From positions 5,890,001 to 5,954,000 of the forward strand of contig NZ_CP121196.1 of NCBI RefSeq assembly GCF_039994875.1: 64,000 nt of DNA. The letters are read 5' to 3'. The notes below the pieces were generated by a model, which worked only from the letters and a program-made list of their open reading frames with translations, was not told the DNA's origin and searched no databases. Source of the stretch: Telmatobacter sp. DSM 110680 (GTDB lineage: Bacteria; Acidobacteriota; Terriglobia; Terriglobales; Acidobacteriaceae). This document shows, piece after piece, positions 35,504-44,528 of this stretch. Within the stretch, counting starts at the first letter, position 1. Every line of letters starts with the position of its first letter. Both the position numbers and the translations under genes were made by a program.

Positions 35504-36685
35504 ATGATTTCTCCCGTGACCTCAACGCGAGATAAAGGGCATTGCGCCCTTATGCTTGTCTCTGCGCTTGTGTTCGCAGTGATCGGGAACTCTACTTTAA
35601 TGGGGCAGCAAAATCCGGCAACTACCCGTTCGCAAGCGATGACTCTGGAACAACAGGGACAGAATGAAGATGCGGAACATATCTGGAGCGAAATTGTTAA
35701 AGCCGATCCGAGCAATGCGGAAGCGCTAGCACATCTTGGTTTGCTTGCGGCACGGCAAGAACATTACGACGCAGCCATCGACTTTTACCGCCGCGCGTTA
35801 GCAATCAATCCCAATCTTCTGGGACTGCAGATGAACATGGGATTGGCATCATTCAAAGCCGCACAGTTTCCTGACGCTATCAAATTCTTCTCGGCTGAAA
35901 TCAGAAAACATCCTGGCGATCCGCGCCTCACCATCCTGCTCGGCATGGCGCACTACGGGATGAAAGACTATCTCGTTGCCATTCCATATTTACAGCGCGC
36001 CGCTAAACGCGATCCGCAGAACGTCACCCTCCGCATGACATTGGCACGTAGTTGTCTACAAAGCAGGCAGTTTCAATCTCTGCTCGACACGCACAAGGAA
36101 ATTAAGGAACTCAATGCGGATTCTGCCGAGGCCGATATGCTCGCGGGAGAAGCACTCGCAGAAATGGGCGACCGAGCCGCTGCAGAGCAGGAATTCCGAG
36201 AAGCCATCTTGAAAGATCCAAGAATGCCCCAGCTTCACTTCGGGCTAGGCTATCTCCTATGGTCCGAGAGCAAATGGAGTGAAAGTGCCGCCCAGTTTGA
36301 GTCAGAGTTGCAAATCAATCCAAAGTTCATCAACGCCCAGATATATCTCGCTGATTCATGGGTGCGGCAGAATGAATTCGCAAAAGCTCTGGCAGTGCTG
36401 AGCCCGCTCATTCCCAGCGCACGGTCCGAAGCGCTTTTTCATCGGGACCTTGGCATCATCTATGCCAACAGCGGACGCGCAGCAGATGCCATTCGAGAAT
36501 TCGCAACGTCAATTGAGGCCGATCCTGAAGACCCTGAACCGCATATCCAATTAGCCAAGCTCTACCAGACCACGAATCAGCGCAGCGCGGTGGATGGTGA
36601 ACTCCAGAAAGCCAAAGGCCTGGCGTCGCGAAGCAATCCGTCTCTCGAAGAAGTACTCAGCTCTACTGAAACTCCAGTTCCCTGA
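35504..36685 (+). CDS. Secreted TPR-repeat protein
   Basis: A 393-residue protein with an N-terminal hydrophobic export signal (LMLVSALVFAVIGNSTLMGQ, about 16-35) and then about nine tetratricopeptide repeats (for example AEALAHLGLLAARQEHYDAAIDFYRRALAINP) up to about residue 370. It probably acts as a periplasmic scaffold. It follows the TonB receptor, the same order as in the second receptor/TPR pair at 51239-46277, so a role with the receptor is likely. The start at 35504 has no good ribosome-binding site; an ATG at 35552 at the edge of the signal peptide is an alternative. Confidence 0.82.
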   Translation: MISPVTSTRDKGHCALMLVSALVFAVIGNSTLMGQQNPATTRSQAMTLEQQGQNEDAEHIWSEIVKADPSNAEALAHLGLLAARQEHYDAAIDFYRRALAINPNLLGLQMNMGLASFKAAQFPDAIKFFSAEIRKHPGDPRLTILLGMAHYGMKDYLVAIPYLQRAAKRDPQNVTLRMTLARSCLQSRQFQSLLDTHKEIKELNADSAEADMLAGEALAEMGDRAAAEQEFREAILKDPRMPQLHFGLGYLLWSESKWSESAAQFESELQINPKFINAQIYLADSWVRQNEFAKALAVLSPLIPSARSEALFHRDLGIIYANSGRAADAIREFATSIEADPEDPEPHIQLAKLYQTTNQRSAVDGELQKAKGLASRSNPSLEEVLSSTETPVP

Positions 36686-36696
36686 CGCTTGTTCGA

Positions 36697-37920
36697 CTAC
36701 TCAGGTTTCGCTCCTGTGCCTGTCGGGTAAATCTTGATCCAGTGGTTTCGCATCTTCGCATGAACCACCTGGCCTGCGGTCTGCGACACAATCACATTAG
36801 TCTCCTCGACGGGCATATGGCAGCCGATGCATTGGTTCGCAATTTGATGTCCCATCTTCTTCGCGATGGCGCAGTTTTGCCAATTATGGCAATTGAGGCA
36901 CTTCAGTGAATACGACTCGAGCGATTGTCCGCTGGTATGAACATCGTGACAGGTCGAGCAACTCATCTTATCTGAAGAAAGATAGCACTTGCTCCGCTGA
37001 AGCAATCCGACCTGATTTCCGTGAACATCCGGATGCTCGGAGTCGAATGACGGAAGCGCCTTGAAGTATTCGCCAAGTGGCCGGCCCGGAATAAAAGAAA
37101 AGCTCGGTTTCAGTCCTACCCGCTGGATTCCGTTGTGGCACTCGGCACACAAATCAACCTGTCTGTCCCGCGAAAATTTCGCGGGATTCAAGATGCCGTC
37201 GATTGAAGAGTCGTTTGAGTTAGTCTTTTTCTCCATTTCAATTCGAATATGATTAGCTCCGGGCCCGTGGCAGCTTTCGCACGAGATGCCAGGCTCAAGG
37301 CTCTTCCGGTCATAACGATTCGTGTTCGGGTCAGCGGATAGTGCTCTTATATAGGTTGCGTGACACTCAAGACACGCAGGATTCACCGTTCGCGAGAAAT
37401 CTGCGGTTCCATCGATATAGCCCGGGCTGTTTATCCACCGATGCCCGTCCCTCCAATAACTCACGGGCAATTCGAAAAGTCGGTCGCCCCGCCAAAAAAG
37501 ATAAGTCTGACCGCGCACGCCGGAGCCCGTCACCAGGTCAATGCGTTCGGTCCTCTTATAGCTCTGTGAGCCCCAGCCGGTTTGCGCCGTCTCAAAAAAG
37601 CCAGCCGGCTTCGATTCCAAGAAGAACTGAAGTCCCGGTTCGGCGGACTGCAGTGGATCCGTAATTGTGAGCGTATTGCTGCCATTTTGGAATGAGCCGA
37701 GAACAGAAGCTGATGTCGGGAGTTGAGACGTTAAACGATGAGGTGTGTGCTCATAGTTTTGGTTTGTCTGTTTGTGGCATGAGGCACAGCTCGCGGCACC
37801 TGCATAGCCGCTTCGCCGTTCCCTCAACTCGCCTTCTTGCGCAGATTGATTTGCTGTTGCAACTTGTGCAAGACAGAGCAGAGCAAAGAGGAGAGGAGTT
37901 ACGGATTTGAAGTGAATCAT
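36697..37920 (-). CDS. Seven-haem secreted cytochrome c
   Basis: A 407-residue protein from the ATG at 37920, which begins a clear signal peptide (MIHFKSVTPLLFALLCLAQVATA). Seven canonical CxxCH haem motifs are visible: CASCH, CLECH, CESCH, CAECH, CSTCH, CLNCH and CIGCH. Their arrangement and phrases such as GISCESCHGPGANHI are typical of the cytochrome c554/'cytochrome_C554' and doubled-CxxCH family of periplasmic electron carriers. Possible distal haem-ligating histidines lie in HTPHRL and HVHTS-like segments. Its electron partner is not evident; the hydrogenase locus is more than 23 kb away. The next two minus-strand genes upstream encode small coiled-coil proteins and probably form one unit with it. 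Confidence 0.87.
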   Translation of the reverse strand: MIHFKSVTPLLFALLCLAQVATANQSAQEGELRERRSGYAGAASCASCHKQTNQNYEHTPHRLTSQLPTSASVLGSFQNGSNTLTITDPLQSAEPGLQFFLESKPAGFFETAQTGWGSQSYKRTERIDLVTGSGVRGQTYLFWRGDRLFELPVSYWRDGHRWINSPGYIDGTADFSRTVNPACLECHATYIRALSADPNTNRYDRKSLEPGISCESCHGPGANHIRIEMEKKTNSNDSSIDGILNPAKFSRDRQVDLCAECHNGIQRVGLKPSFSFIPGRPLGEYFKALPSFDSEHPDVHGNQVGLLQRSKCYLSSDKMSCSTCHDVHTSGQSLESYSLKCLNCHNWQNCAIAKKMGHQIANQCIGCHMPVEETNVIVSQTAGQVVHAKMRNHWIKIYPTGTGAKPE

Positions 37921-37977
37921 TTCGAGCGGCCCCACTTGACGATACTGAGTACCGCAAGAATATTTCAATGAATGATC

Positions 37978-38382
37978 TTAGTGTCCAGCCGCTTCCTGAT
38001 TCAGGAGCGCCTTGAGACTTCGCGACAACTTCTCGATCTCTTCCGCCTTCTTGAGTACCTGGATAGAGAGGCTCTCCTTGTACGTCTTGGCCACCTCCGC
38101 CCGTAATTCGGCAGATAATTGGTAAAGTCTCTTAGTGTCGTCTTCTATCTGAGCCTGTCTCATTTCTTCAGTCGTGGTTCCAAAGGACACTTGAGGTTTT
38201 GGATCTTGTGTGGGGATCTGATTTGACCCAAGATTGGTTGAACTTAGCCCCGGTTTTAGCTCAGCAAGCTTCAGCTTCGTTTCCTGAATCTGGGCGCCCG
38301 TGGGAACGACGAAAATCATTATGGACAGCAGGGTCAGTAGGTTTACCCGGACAAGTCGCGGATTTTCGAGAATCCATGCCAT
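37978..38382 (-). CDS. Small secreted coiled-coil protein (paralogue 1)
   Basis: A 134-residue product, not matched to a named family. The ATG at 38382 is preferred because AGGGA lies upstream and it gives a signal peptide (VNLLTLLSIMIFVVPTGAQ). A Pro/Gln/Ser-rich linker follows, then a charged helical region from about 70 with ELRAEVAKTYKESLSIQVLKKAEEIEKLSRSLK, which should be a coiled coil. Its C-terminal pattern resembles that of the next gene, so the two look like paralogues. It sits between that paralogue and the multihaem cytochrome gene on the same strand, which suggests a periplasmic role in the same assembly. Confidence 0.65.
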   Translation of the reverse strand: MAWILENPRLVRVNLLTLLSIMIFVVPTGAQIQETKLKLAELKPGLSSTNLGSNQIPTQDPKPQVSFGTTTEEMRQAQIEDDTKRLYQLSAELRAEVAKTYKESLSIQVLKKAEEIEKLSRSLKALLNQEAAGH

Positions 38383-38440
38383 GAAGATTTCCCTAAGCTT
38401 CAACGATTGAGAGTGCATGGCTGCCTGACCAAAACCCAAG

Positions 38441-38815
38441 CTACTGCACCTTCATTTTCTTCTGCACGCTTTGTGCAAGCTTTTCAATTTGTCCCGCTTG
38501 GGCGGCGCTCACCCTTAGCGAGGCGGGCTTCTTTCCGGAGACGATCTCCTGCTGCAACTCTTGCGCCAGCAACAGTATCTGGTTTGACTCAAGCCAGATT
38601 TCTCGTGCGCGAAGCTGGTTTTCAATCGAAACAGCTTTATGCTTCTGATCATCCGAGTTCTCGCTGTACACCTTTTCCAGGTCGGGTTGTCGCGGAGTCG
38701 GATTGGGAATTACAACATGGGGAGGCGGCGTGTTCTGGCTATGGACCGCGTTGATTCCGGCTAGAAAGGTCAAAGTGCAAAGAAGAGATTTAATTGAGCC
38801 AAAGCCACTGCGCAT
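38441..38815 (-). CDS. Small secreted coiled-coil protein (paralogue 2)
   Basis: A 124-residue product with signal peptide SLLCTLTFLAGINAVHSQ and an ATG at 38815 preceded by GAGG. After a Pro-rich segment (PPPHVVIPNPTPRQP) comes a helical, Gln/Glu/Lys-rich C-terminus, QILLLAQELQQEIVSG...SLRVSAAQAGQIEKLAQSVQKKMK. This shares the 'L..EL..E....SL.V...A..IEKL..S.K' pattern with its neighbour at 37978-38382. Function unknown. It appears to be the first gene of a three-gene unit with the cytochrome. Confidence 0.62.
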   Translation of the reverse strand: MRSGFGSIKSLLCTLTFLAGINAVHSQNTPPPHVVIPNPTPRQPDLEKVYSENSDDQKHKAVSIENQLRAREIWLESNQILLLAQELQQEIVSGKKPASLRVSAAQAGQIEKLAQSVQKKMKVQ

Positions 38816-39187
38816 AAATCCTCGTCCAATCAATTGCAATCTAAACAGAGACTCGCTTTCTCGGTCCATATATTTCTTGCGCTGAAATAACAGTGCGGCA
38901 TCTTTGCGCGGTTGCCTTGGACAGGCATCTTTTTATCCGGAAAGTGCCTCACCGCGGTGTTGCCTTTCGATGCAACGATCAGCCGCGACGCACGCGTAAA
39001 TGTGGCAATCCAATCTCGGAGATGTGGTCAAGAATTTGGCATTTTGCAAAATCAACCGTGCAGCTGATACCCCATGAGCCTTTAGTAATAGCTAAATCTC
39101 AACAAATAGGCCATTTCCCCCGATTGGGATTCCAAATAACCCATCGGTACCGTTGAGCCTTCTTGGAACCGGTGTCACCATTCCGGC
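38816..39187. other. Intergenic stretch, divergent promoter region
   Basis: About 370 bases between the minus-strand coiled-coil gene and a plus-strand small gene. No gene, strong hairpin or repeat was recognised. Confidence 0.4.
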
Positions 39188-39469
39188 ATGCGAGTCAACC
39201 TTATTACCCGACCAGCCGATCGCCCCCAATCAGGACCAGGTACGATTCCTCTCTCGCTGACAATCCGCCCAGCTTGCGGCTTACCCGGCGACTACGAGTG
39301 CCCCACCGATAGCGCGGCGCTTTTGCGCTTGCTCCGGCGGCAAACGGACCTGCCCGCTTACGTCCTACAGAATTTTGAAAAAGATCTCTACACTCCCTTG
39401 GGTGCTCGCCTTCTGGGCGTGAACTTGAGCGACAGTGTATTGACCGATATCGGCTATTTCATCGACTAG
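39188..39469 (+). CDS. Small hypothetical protein upstream of fdhD
   Basis: A 93-residue reading frame starting with ATG, without a good ribosome-binding site. The product is not recognised. It has the composition of a real soluble protein, with a Cys pair (C30, C38) in RPACGLPGDYECPTD and a helical C-terminus LPAYVLQNFEKDLYTPLGARLLGVNLSDSVLTDIGYFID. It lies 92 bases before fdhD on the same strand, so it may be co-transcribed with it. Confidence 0.45.
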   Translation: MRVNLITRPADRPQSGPGTIPLSLTIRPACGLPGDYECPTDSAALLRLLRRQTDLPAYVLQNFEKDLYTPLGARLLGVNLSDSVLTDIGYFID

Positions 39470-39561
39470 TCAGCCGATCGCCGGTTGTTCTCCTCGCTAA
39501 GTTCGCCTCGAGCAGACGCGCCTGCCGTTTACGGTTTACGCTGAACGTCAGGGAGCAATGC

Positions 39562-40380
39562 GTGCCAAGAGTCCAGCCAGCGCTCGAACTGACCCATGTA
39601 ACCGAGTGGTTAAACGGGACCGATCGCCGAATTGAAGACCATCTGGCGGTCGAAGAGCCGCTCGAGATCCGTATCGACGGAAAACCTCTGACCGTCACGA
39701 TGCGCACTCCGGGGCACGACGAGGAACTGGCCGCTGGCTTCTTCTGGACCGAAGGCCTGATCGAATCGCCCGGCCAGATCGTCGAAGTTCGCAAAATCTC
39801 GGTGAAAAACGCGGCGCGTGACAACATCGTCAGCGTTGAACTAGGCGACCACTCGTTCGATCCTGAACTCCTGCAACGCAATTTCTTTGCAGCCTCCAGT
39901 TGCGGTATTTGCGGAAAAGCATCTATTGCCGCGATTCGCGTACGCGGTCTGACTCATCCGAACGCCGACTTCCGCATTGACCCTGAACTGCTTTGCGCAC
40001 TTCCCGCGCTACTGCGAGACCAGCAACAACTCTTCGGACGAACCGGAGGACTGCATGCGGCAGCCCTTTTCGACAGCGCCGGAAAGCTTCTCGTCATTCG
40101 AGAAGACATCGGACGCCACAACGCGGTTGATAAAGTCATAGGCTGGTCGCTGGTGAAAGGACTTCTCCCGCTATCGGATTGCGCCATGATGGTCAGTGGC
40201 CGCGGTGGATTCGAGATTGTTCAGAAGGCTCTTGCCGCCGGTGTTCCGCTTCTGGCTTCCGTCTCTGCTCCATCCAGTCTCGCAGTTAAATTAGCGCGTG
40301 AAATGAGCTTGACGCTTGTCGGATTTCTTCGCGATCGTCGCTTTGTGATTTATTCCAATCCTGAGCGGTGCCGCTCCTGA
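39562..40380 (+). CDS. fdhD: FdhD formate dehydrogenase accessory sulfurtransferase
   Basis: A 272-residue FdhD/NarQ family protein (usual length 260-280). FdhD takes sulfur from IscS and passes it to the molybdenum cofactor, which formate dehydrogenase needs for activity. Seen are the HDEELAAGFFWTEGLI segment near 52-67, the catalytic CGIC pair at C114 and C117 (SSCGICGK), the GGLHAAALF and REDIGRHNAVDKVIG cofactor-binding motifs, and VSGRGGFEIVQKA. The start is GTG at 39562 with GGGAG six bases before it. No formate dehydrogenase gene is in the window, but its presence in the genome is implied, which bears on the group 4 hydrogenase at 7032-13415. Confidence 0.93.
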   Translation: MPRVQPALELTHVTEWLNGTDRRIEDHLAVEEPLEIRIDGKPLTVTMRTPGHDEELAAGFFWTEGLIESPGQIVEVRKISVKNAARDNIVSVELGDHSFDPELLQRNFFAASSCGICGKASIAAIRVRGLTHPNADFRIDPELLCALPALLRDQQQLFGRTGGLHAAALFDSAGKLLVIREDIGRHNAVDKVIGWSLVKGLLPLSDCAMMVSGRGGFEIVQKALAAGVPLLASVSAPSSLAVKLAREMSLTLVGFLRDRRFVIYSNPERCRS

Positions 40381-40424
40381 TCGAGTGGGAATTGCTCCTC
40401 GTTTTGACTCGCTTCGTTTGCTGC

Positions 40425-42845
40425 CTATGGAACGATGCGAAACTCTGCATGCTCCGCTGCCTCAGAACTTCCACCCACCCACACCGTATAGTCTGTCTGC
40501 TCGATCACCGCACGTCCGGTGTTGTCATAGAACGATAGTTCCGGAAATCCCAGCTTGAATGAGACCTGTTTGGATTCCCCCGGCTTGAGCGTTACGCGCT
40601 CAAATCCTTCGAGGCTTCGCACCGGCTGCTCGAGACTTGCGCCAAGGTTGCGGACGTAACACTGCACCACTTCGGTTCCCTCGCGATTACCTGTATTACG
40701 CACCGTCGCCGTCACCGTCATTAGGTTGCGTGCATCGTTATGGTTGGCCTCGTCAAATGGAATCGCATTCCGCGATACCGTAACGCCTTGATAAGCAAAT
40801 TGCGTGTAGCTAAGCCCGTATCCAAACGGAAACAAAGCAGCATTCGGAACATCGATGTAGCGAGAGAAAAAACGCGAATCGAAGTTCGGCGCCTTTGTTA
40901 GATCAAGCCCAATCGGCGGTCGTCCCGTTGGAAAGTGGTTATAGTACAGCGGCTCCTGTCCAACTGCACGCGGAAAACTCATCGGCAGTTTTCCACTCGG
41001 CGCAACATCCCCATAAAGCAAATCGACAATCGCTGAGCCCGCTTCGGTTCCCGGGAACCACGTTTCCATCAGCGCGGGTACATGTTGTGCGGCCCAAGTC
41101 AACGCCAGCGGACGTCCCGAAAAAACCAGCAGTACAACCGGGCGGCCGGTTGCGGCAACGGCCTCAAGCAGCTTTTCCTGATTGCCCGGCAGATCCAAGT
41201 GCGCGCGTGATCCTGCTTCGCCGCTCATCTCGCTCGATTCGCCCAGCGCCAGCACCGCAACGTCAGCCTGTTTTGCAGCATCAACGGCTTCCGCGAACCC
41301 CGTCTCGGAATCGCCCAGAATCTCGGTGCCCTTCGCATACACCACGGTAGCGCCGTTCTTCTTCGCCCGTGCCTCTAAGGCATCCTTTACCGTCACGACA
41401 TCAGGATCTCGACGGTCTCCTCCCCACGAACCCGTCATCTCACCGCTGTTATCCGCTAGCGGTCCGATGAGCGCGATCTTCTTGATGCTCTCTGACAACG
41501 GCAACAGAGGCCGTTCACTTGGCGACGAATCATTCTTGAGTAGCACAATCGCTTCTTCGGCGGCCTTCCTGACCAGAGGCCGGTGTTCCGCCACCGCAGT
41601 CGTCACCTCGGGGCCCTCTGCGTAAGGATGCTCAAACAGTCCCAGAGCAAACTTTACCCGGAGTACGCGACGTACAGCTTCATCGATCACGCTCATGGGG
41701 ACTTTGCCTGACTTCACCAGTGCAGGCAGTTCTGCGTCGTAGTAATGCGACATCATATCGACGTCCACCCCGGCTGTGATTGCTTTGCGCGCTGCAGTCG
41801 CAGCATCCAGTGCGATACCGTGATTCCGCAGTTCCATCACCGCCGTGTAGTCGCTCACCACGAACCCGTCAAATCCCCAGCGGTCGCGCAGAACGTCCTG
41901 CAACAGATACCGGTTCGCCGACGCTGGAACGCCATTCAGAGGATTGAACGCGCTCATGATGGTAGCTGCGCCCGCTTCCACTGCGGCTTTGTAAGGTGGC
42001 AGATAATCCTGCTGAAGACGGCTTTCCGACATGTCTGTCGTGTTGTACTCGCGGCCTGCCTCAGCCGCACCGTACGCTGCAAAATGTTTTACCGAAGCCG
42101 CAACGCTCGTCGGCAGCGAAAGATCGTCTCCCTGGTACCCGCGAATGTACGCGCGCGCCATTGCCGCTCCCAGGTAGGCATCCTCGCCTGCACCTTCCTG
42201 CGTCCTTCCCCATCGCGGATCGCGCGAAATATCCACCATCGGCGAATAAAACCAGTCGACGCCGCCAGTCCTTGCCTCCGTTGCTGAAATGTGACCGAGC
42301 GCGGTCACCAGGCCAGGATCAAACGTCGCTGCCAGCCCCAGCGGGATCGGATAGACCGTCTTGTATCCGTGGATAATGTCGGCCCCGAACATTAGCGGAA
42401 TATGAAGCCTGCTCTTTTCGACCGCTGCGTGCTGCAGAGCATTGGTGCGCGCTTGACCCACCGTGTTTAGCATTGATCCCAGCCGCCCCGTCGACACCAG
42501 TTGCATGGCATCGACCTTGTCCTTCGCCACTGGATTCTTGCCCGGAGCTGCCGCCGCCTCCGCCGCCGTCTGCGCCTCACCGTCGTAGCCACTGTCGCTG
42601 TACTGCACCAGTTGCCCCAGCTTTTCTTCGAGCGTCATCTGCTTCAGCAAGACTTCCACGCGCTTCTCAATTGCCGGCGAAGCAAGTTGCGCATTCGAAG
42701 GAGCATGGCGCGATGAGCCGTTTCGCATCTGGCCAAACAGAACAGGCATCGCGACTGCGCTTGAAAATAGCAATGCCGCCATCGTCACGGCTGAAGTTGC
42801 GCAAACTCTCTTCATCATCGTTCCCATCGATACTCGATTTTTCAT
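40425..42845 (-). CDS. Glycoside hydrolase family 3 beta-glucosidase (BglX-like)
   Basis: An 806-residue exported enzyme of the BglX type. The ATG at 42845 is chosen because GGAG lies upstream and it starts a signal peptide (VCATSAVTMAALLFSSAVA). The GH3 N-terminal barrel has KRVEVLLKQMTLEEKLGQL, DISRDPRWGRTQEGAGEDAYL, SVKHFAAYGA and the nucleophile aspartate in GFDGFVVSDY. The C-terminal alpha/beta sandwich (ALIGPLADN, ALGESSEMSGEA) and a fibronectin-III-like domain (GTEVVQCYVR, LKPGESKQVSF) follow. It removes terminal beta-linked glucose (or xylose) from oligosaccharides. It lies 31 bases downstream of the GH39 gene in the same transcription unit and converges with fdhD. Confidence 0.92.
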   Translation of the reverse strand: MKNRVSMGTMMKRVCATSAVTMAALLFSSAVAMPVLFGQMRNGSSRHAPSNAQLASPAIEKRVEVLLKQMTLEEKLGQLVQYSDSGYDGEAQTAAEAAAAPGKNPVAKDKVDAMQLVSTGRLGSMLNTVGQARTNALQHAAVEKSRLHIPLMFGADIIHGYKTVYPIPLGLAATFDPGLVTALGHISATEARTGGVDWFYSPMVDISRDPRWGRTQEGAGEDAYLGAAMARAYIRGYQGDDLSLPTSVAASVKHFAAYGAAEAGREYNTTDMSESRLQQDYLPPYKAAVEAGAATIMSAFNPLNGVPASANRYLLQDVLRDRWGFDGFVVSDYTAVMELRNHGIALDAATAARKAITAGVDVDMMSHYYDAELPALVKSGKVPMSVIDEAVRRVLRVKFALGLFEHPYAEGPEVTTAVAEHRPLVRKAAEEAIVLLKNDSSPSERPLLPLSESIKKIALIGPLADNSGEMTGSWGGDRRDPDVVTVKDALEARAKKNGATVVYAKGTEILGDSETGFAEAVDAAKQADVAVLALGESSEMSGEAGSRAHLDLPGNQEKLLEAVAATGRPVVLLVFSGRPLALTWAAQHVPALMETWFPGTEAGSAIVDLLYGDVAPSGKLPMSFPRAVGQEPLYYNHFPTGRPPIGLDLTKAPNFDSRFFSRYIDVPNAALFPFGYGLSYTQFAYQGVTVSRNAIPFDEANHNDARNLMTVTATVRNTGNREGTEVVQCYVRNLGASLEQPVRSLEGFERVTLKPGESKQVSFKLGFPELSFYDNTGRAVIEQTDYTVWVGGSSEAAEHAEFRIVP

Positions 42846-42876
42846 CTTGCTCTCCAGTTTCTGTGCAGCCACGCGC

Positions 42877-44382
42877 TCATTTCCTGCTTGCAACTTCAAT
42901 CAATGCCATTCCGTTTACAGGCAGAACAAGATCTAGCTCGCCACGCTTGAGTTCCGCTTTCTCAGGCGCCGGCAAGGCGGACGCCTGGTTCAACTCGGCA
43001 ACCTGTTTCAGCGTCGGATAACGCGGACTCCCCATCGACTTGTACAGCGTCATTGGATTGCCGTGCAATTCATCCACGCGTTGAATCGATACAGTCGCAT
43101 TCGCCGAGATTCCCTTGAAATTCAAATGAATCGTCAGCGGAGATCCTTGTGCCAGCTTGTCCATGTCCACCAGATTCCATACCGCCAGTACCAGCGTCCC
43201 GTCTTCTCGGCGCGTCACCAATACATTGTCTGCAGCATTCTCAAGCCGCATATCTCCGAGTTGATGGAGAAGTGCAAAATCGTAGAAGCTTGGTTTCTTG
43301 ATTCGTCCTGGAGCAATCAAGCCGAACCCTCCGTCGAAGGGCATCGTCTTCACTCCGCCTTCTTCAAAGACGTCGTCGAACGTCCAGTACGACATCATGT
43401 TCACGTGCCCGTCACACTGGCGGATATCACGCGCCAGCGCCGGCCCCACATACCAGTTATCGCGCGCGTTCAACTTGTCGTACGAGGGCACATTCCATTC
43501 CGTCCACATCAGCGGCAGCGAGGGAAACGCCGACGCCTTGATCTCACCATCTACTTTCGCAATTGCCCGGCAGACACGGTCGTGCATCGGAATCTCTTCA
43601 TGCGAGCCGAACATATCTTCGACCGAATCGTCGGCATACCCATGCGTGGAAACAAAGTCCACAGGGACTTGCTGCTCTTTGACGTGACTTAAGAATTCCG
43701 GAACCCAGTGGGCGGCTGCTGTTGCTGGTCCACCCACGCGAATCCGTGAGTTCACGGCCTTAAGTGCTCGCGCTGTGTGATCATAAAGTTCGAAATAGGT
43801 GGCCTGCTTCGGGTCGCCCGCCCAGAAATCGATGTTGGGCTCGTTCCACACCTCGAAGTACCATTGCGACACTTCGTCGATGCCGTAACGTTCGACCAGA
43901 TGCTCAGCGAACGCGCGCATCAGCGCGTCCCATTTGCCATAATCCTTGGGCGGCGAAACACTTTGCTTGTACCAGAAAGGATGAATCGCTTCCTTTGCAG
44001 CCAGCTTCCGCGGCATGAAGCTGATCTCGACGAACGGCCTTACTTTTCGCTCCAGCAGCCCATCATAAATCTGATCCACATACGTGAAGTTGTATACCAG
44101 GCTGCCCTTGTCATCCTCGTCGTAGACGCCGACCTCGTCATGCAGAATCGCGTGGAAGCGCACATAGCGCATCCCCACCTGATCGTGCACATCTGTCAGA
44201 TCTTTGCGATAGTTGTCGCGCAGGGCGAGTATGGCGCGCCCCGATCCAAACGTCTCCTCCCAGAAATGCGGGAATGGATGCGCAGCCGACTTGGCATCGA
44301 CCGTCACCGACACTGGAGACTGTGCGAATGCAATCGTGGCAATCATCAAACCAACAAAAACAGGCAGCGTTTGAATCTTCAT
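42877..44382 (-). CDS. Glycoside hydrolase family 39 beta-xylosidase-like protein
   Basis: A 501-residue exported enzyme with signal peptide MKIQTLPVFVGLMIATIAFAQ. A GH39-type (beta/alpha)8 barrel carries the general acid/base glutamate in EVWNEPN and the nucleophile glutamate in MWTEWN, plus the family pattern VGMRYVRFHAILHDEVGVY and the STHGYADD segment. A beta-sandwich accessory region follows from about 375. It probably acts on beta-xylosides, though GH39 also includes other specificities. It is first in a two-gene unit with the GH3 enzyme and divergent from the CRTAC1 gene over 146 bases. Confidence 0.88.
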   Translation of the reverse strand: MKIQTLPVFVGLMIATIAFAQSPVSVTVDAKSAAHPFPHFWEETFGSGRAILALRDNYRKDLTDVHDQVGMRYVRFHAILHDEVGVYDEDDKGSLVYNFTYVDQIYDGLLERKVRPFVEISFMPRKLAAKEAIHPFWYKQSVSPPKDYGKWDALMRAFAEHLVERYGIDEVSQWYFEVWNEPNIDFWAGDPKQATYFELYDHTARALKAVNSRIRVGGPATAAAHWVPEFLSHVKEQQVPVDFVSTHGYADDSVEDMFGSHEEIPMHDRVCRAIAKVDGEIKASAFPSLPLMWTEWNVPSYDKLNARDNWYVGPALARDIRQCDGHVNMMSYWTFDDVFEEGGVKTMPFDGGFGLIAPGRIKKPSFYDFALLHQLGDMRLENAADNVLVTRREDGTLVLAVWNLVDMDKLAQGSPLTIHLNFKGISANATVSIQRVDELHGNPMTLYKSMGSPRYPTLKQVAELNQASALPAPEKAELKRGELDLVLPVNGMALIEVASRK

Positions 44383-44528
44383 CGCGCGTTCTCTCTCTTT
44401 CGATCTGGGTTTCCGCGATCTGCCGTTCTATAACAGTAGTGGGGACTCTGTGATCGAGTTGGCCGGTTGCCGCTCGCTCGCTGCAAGCATGTAGACTTCA
44501 TCGTCACCACGCAGTCCCGCACGCTCTC

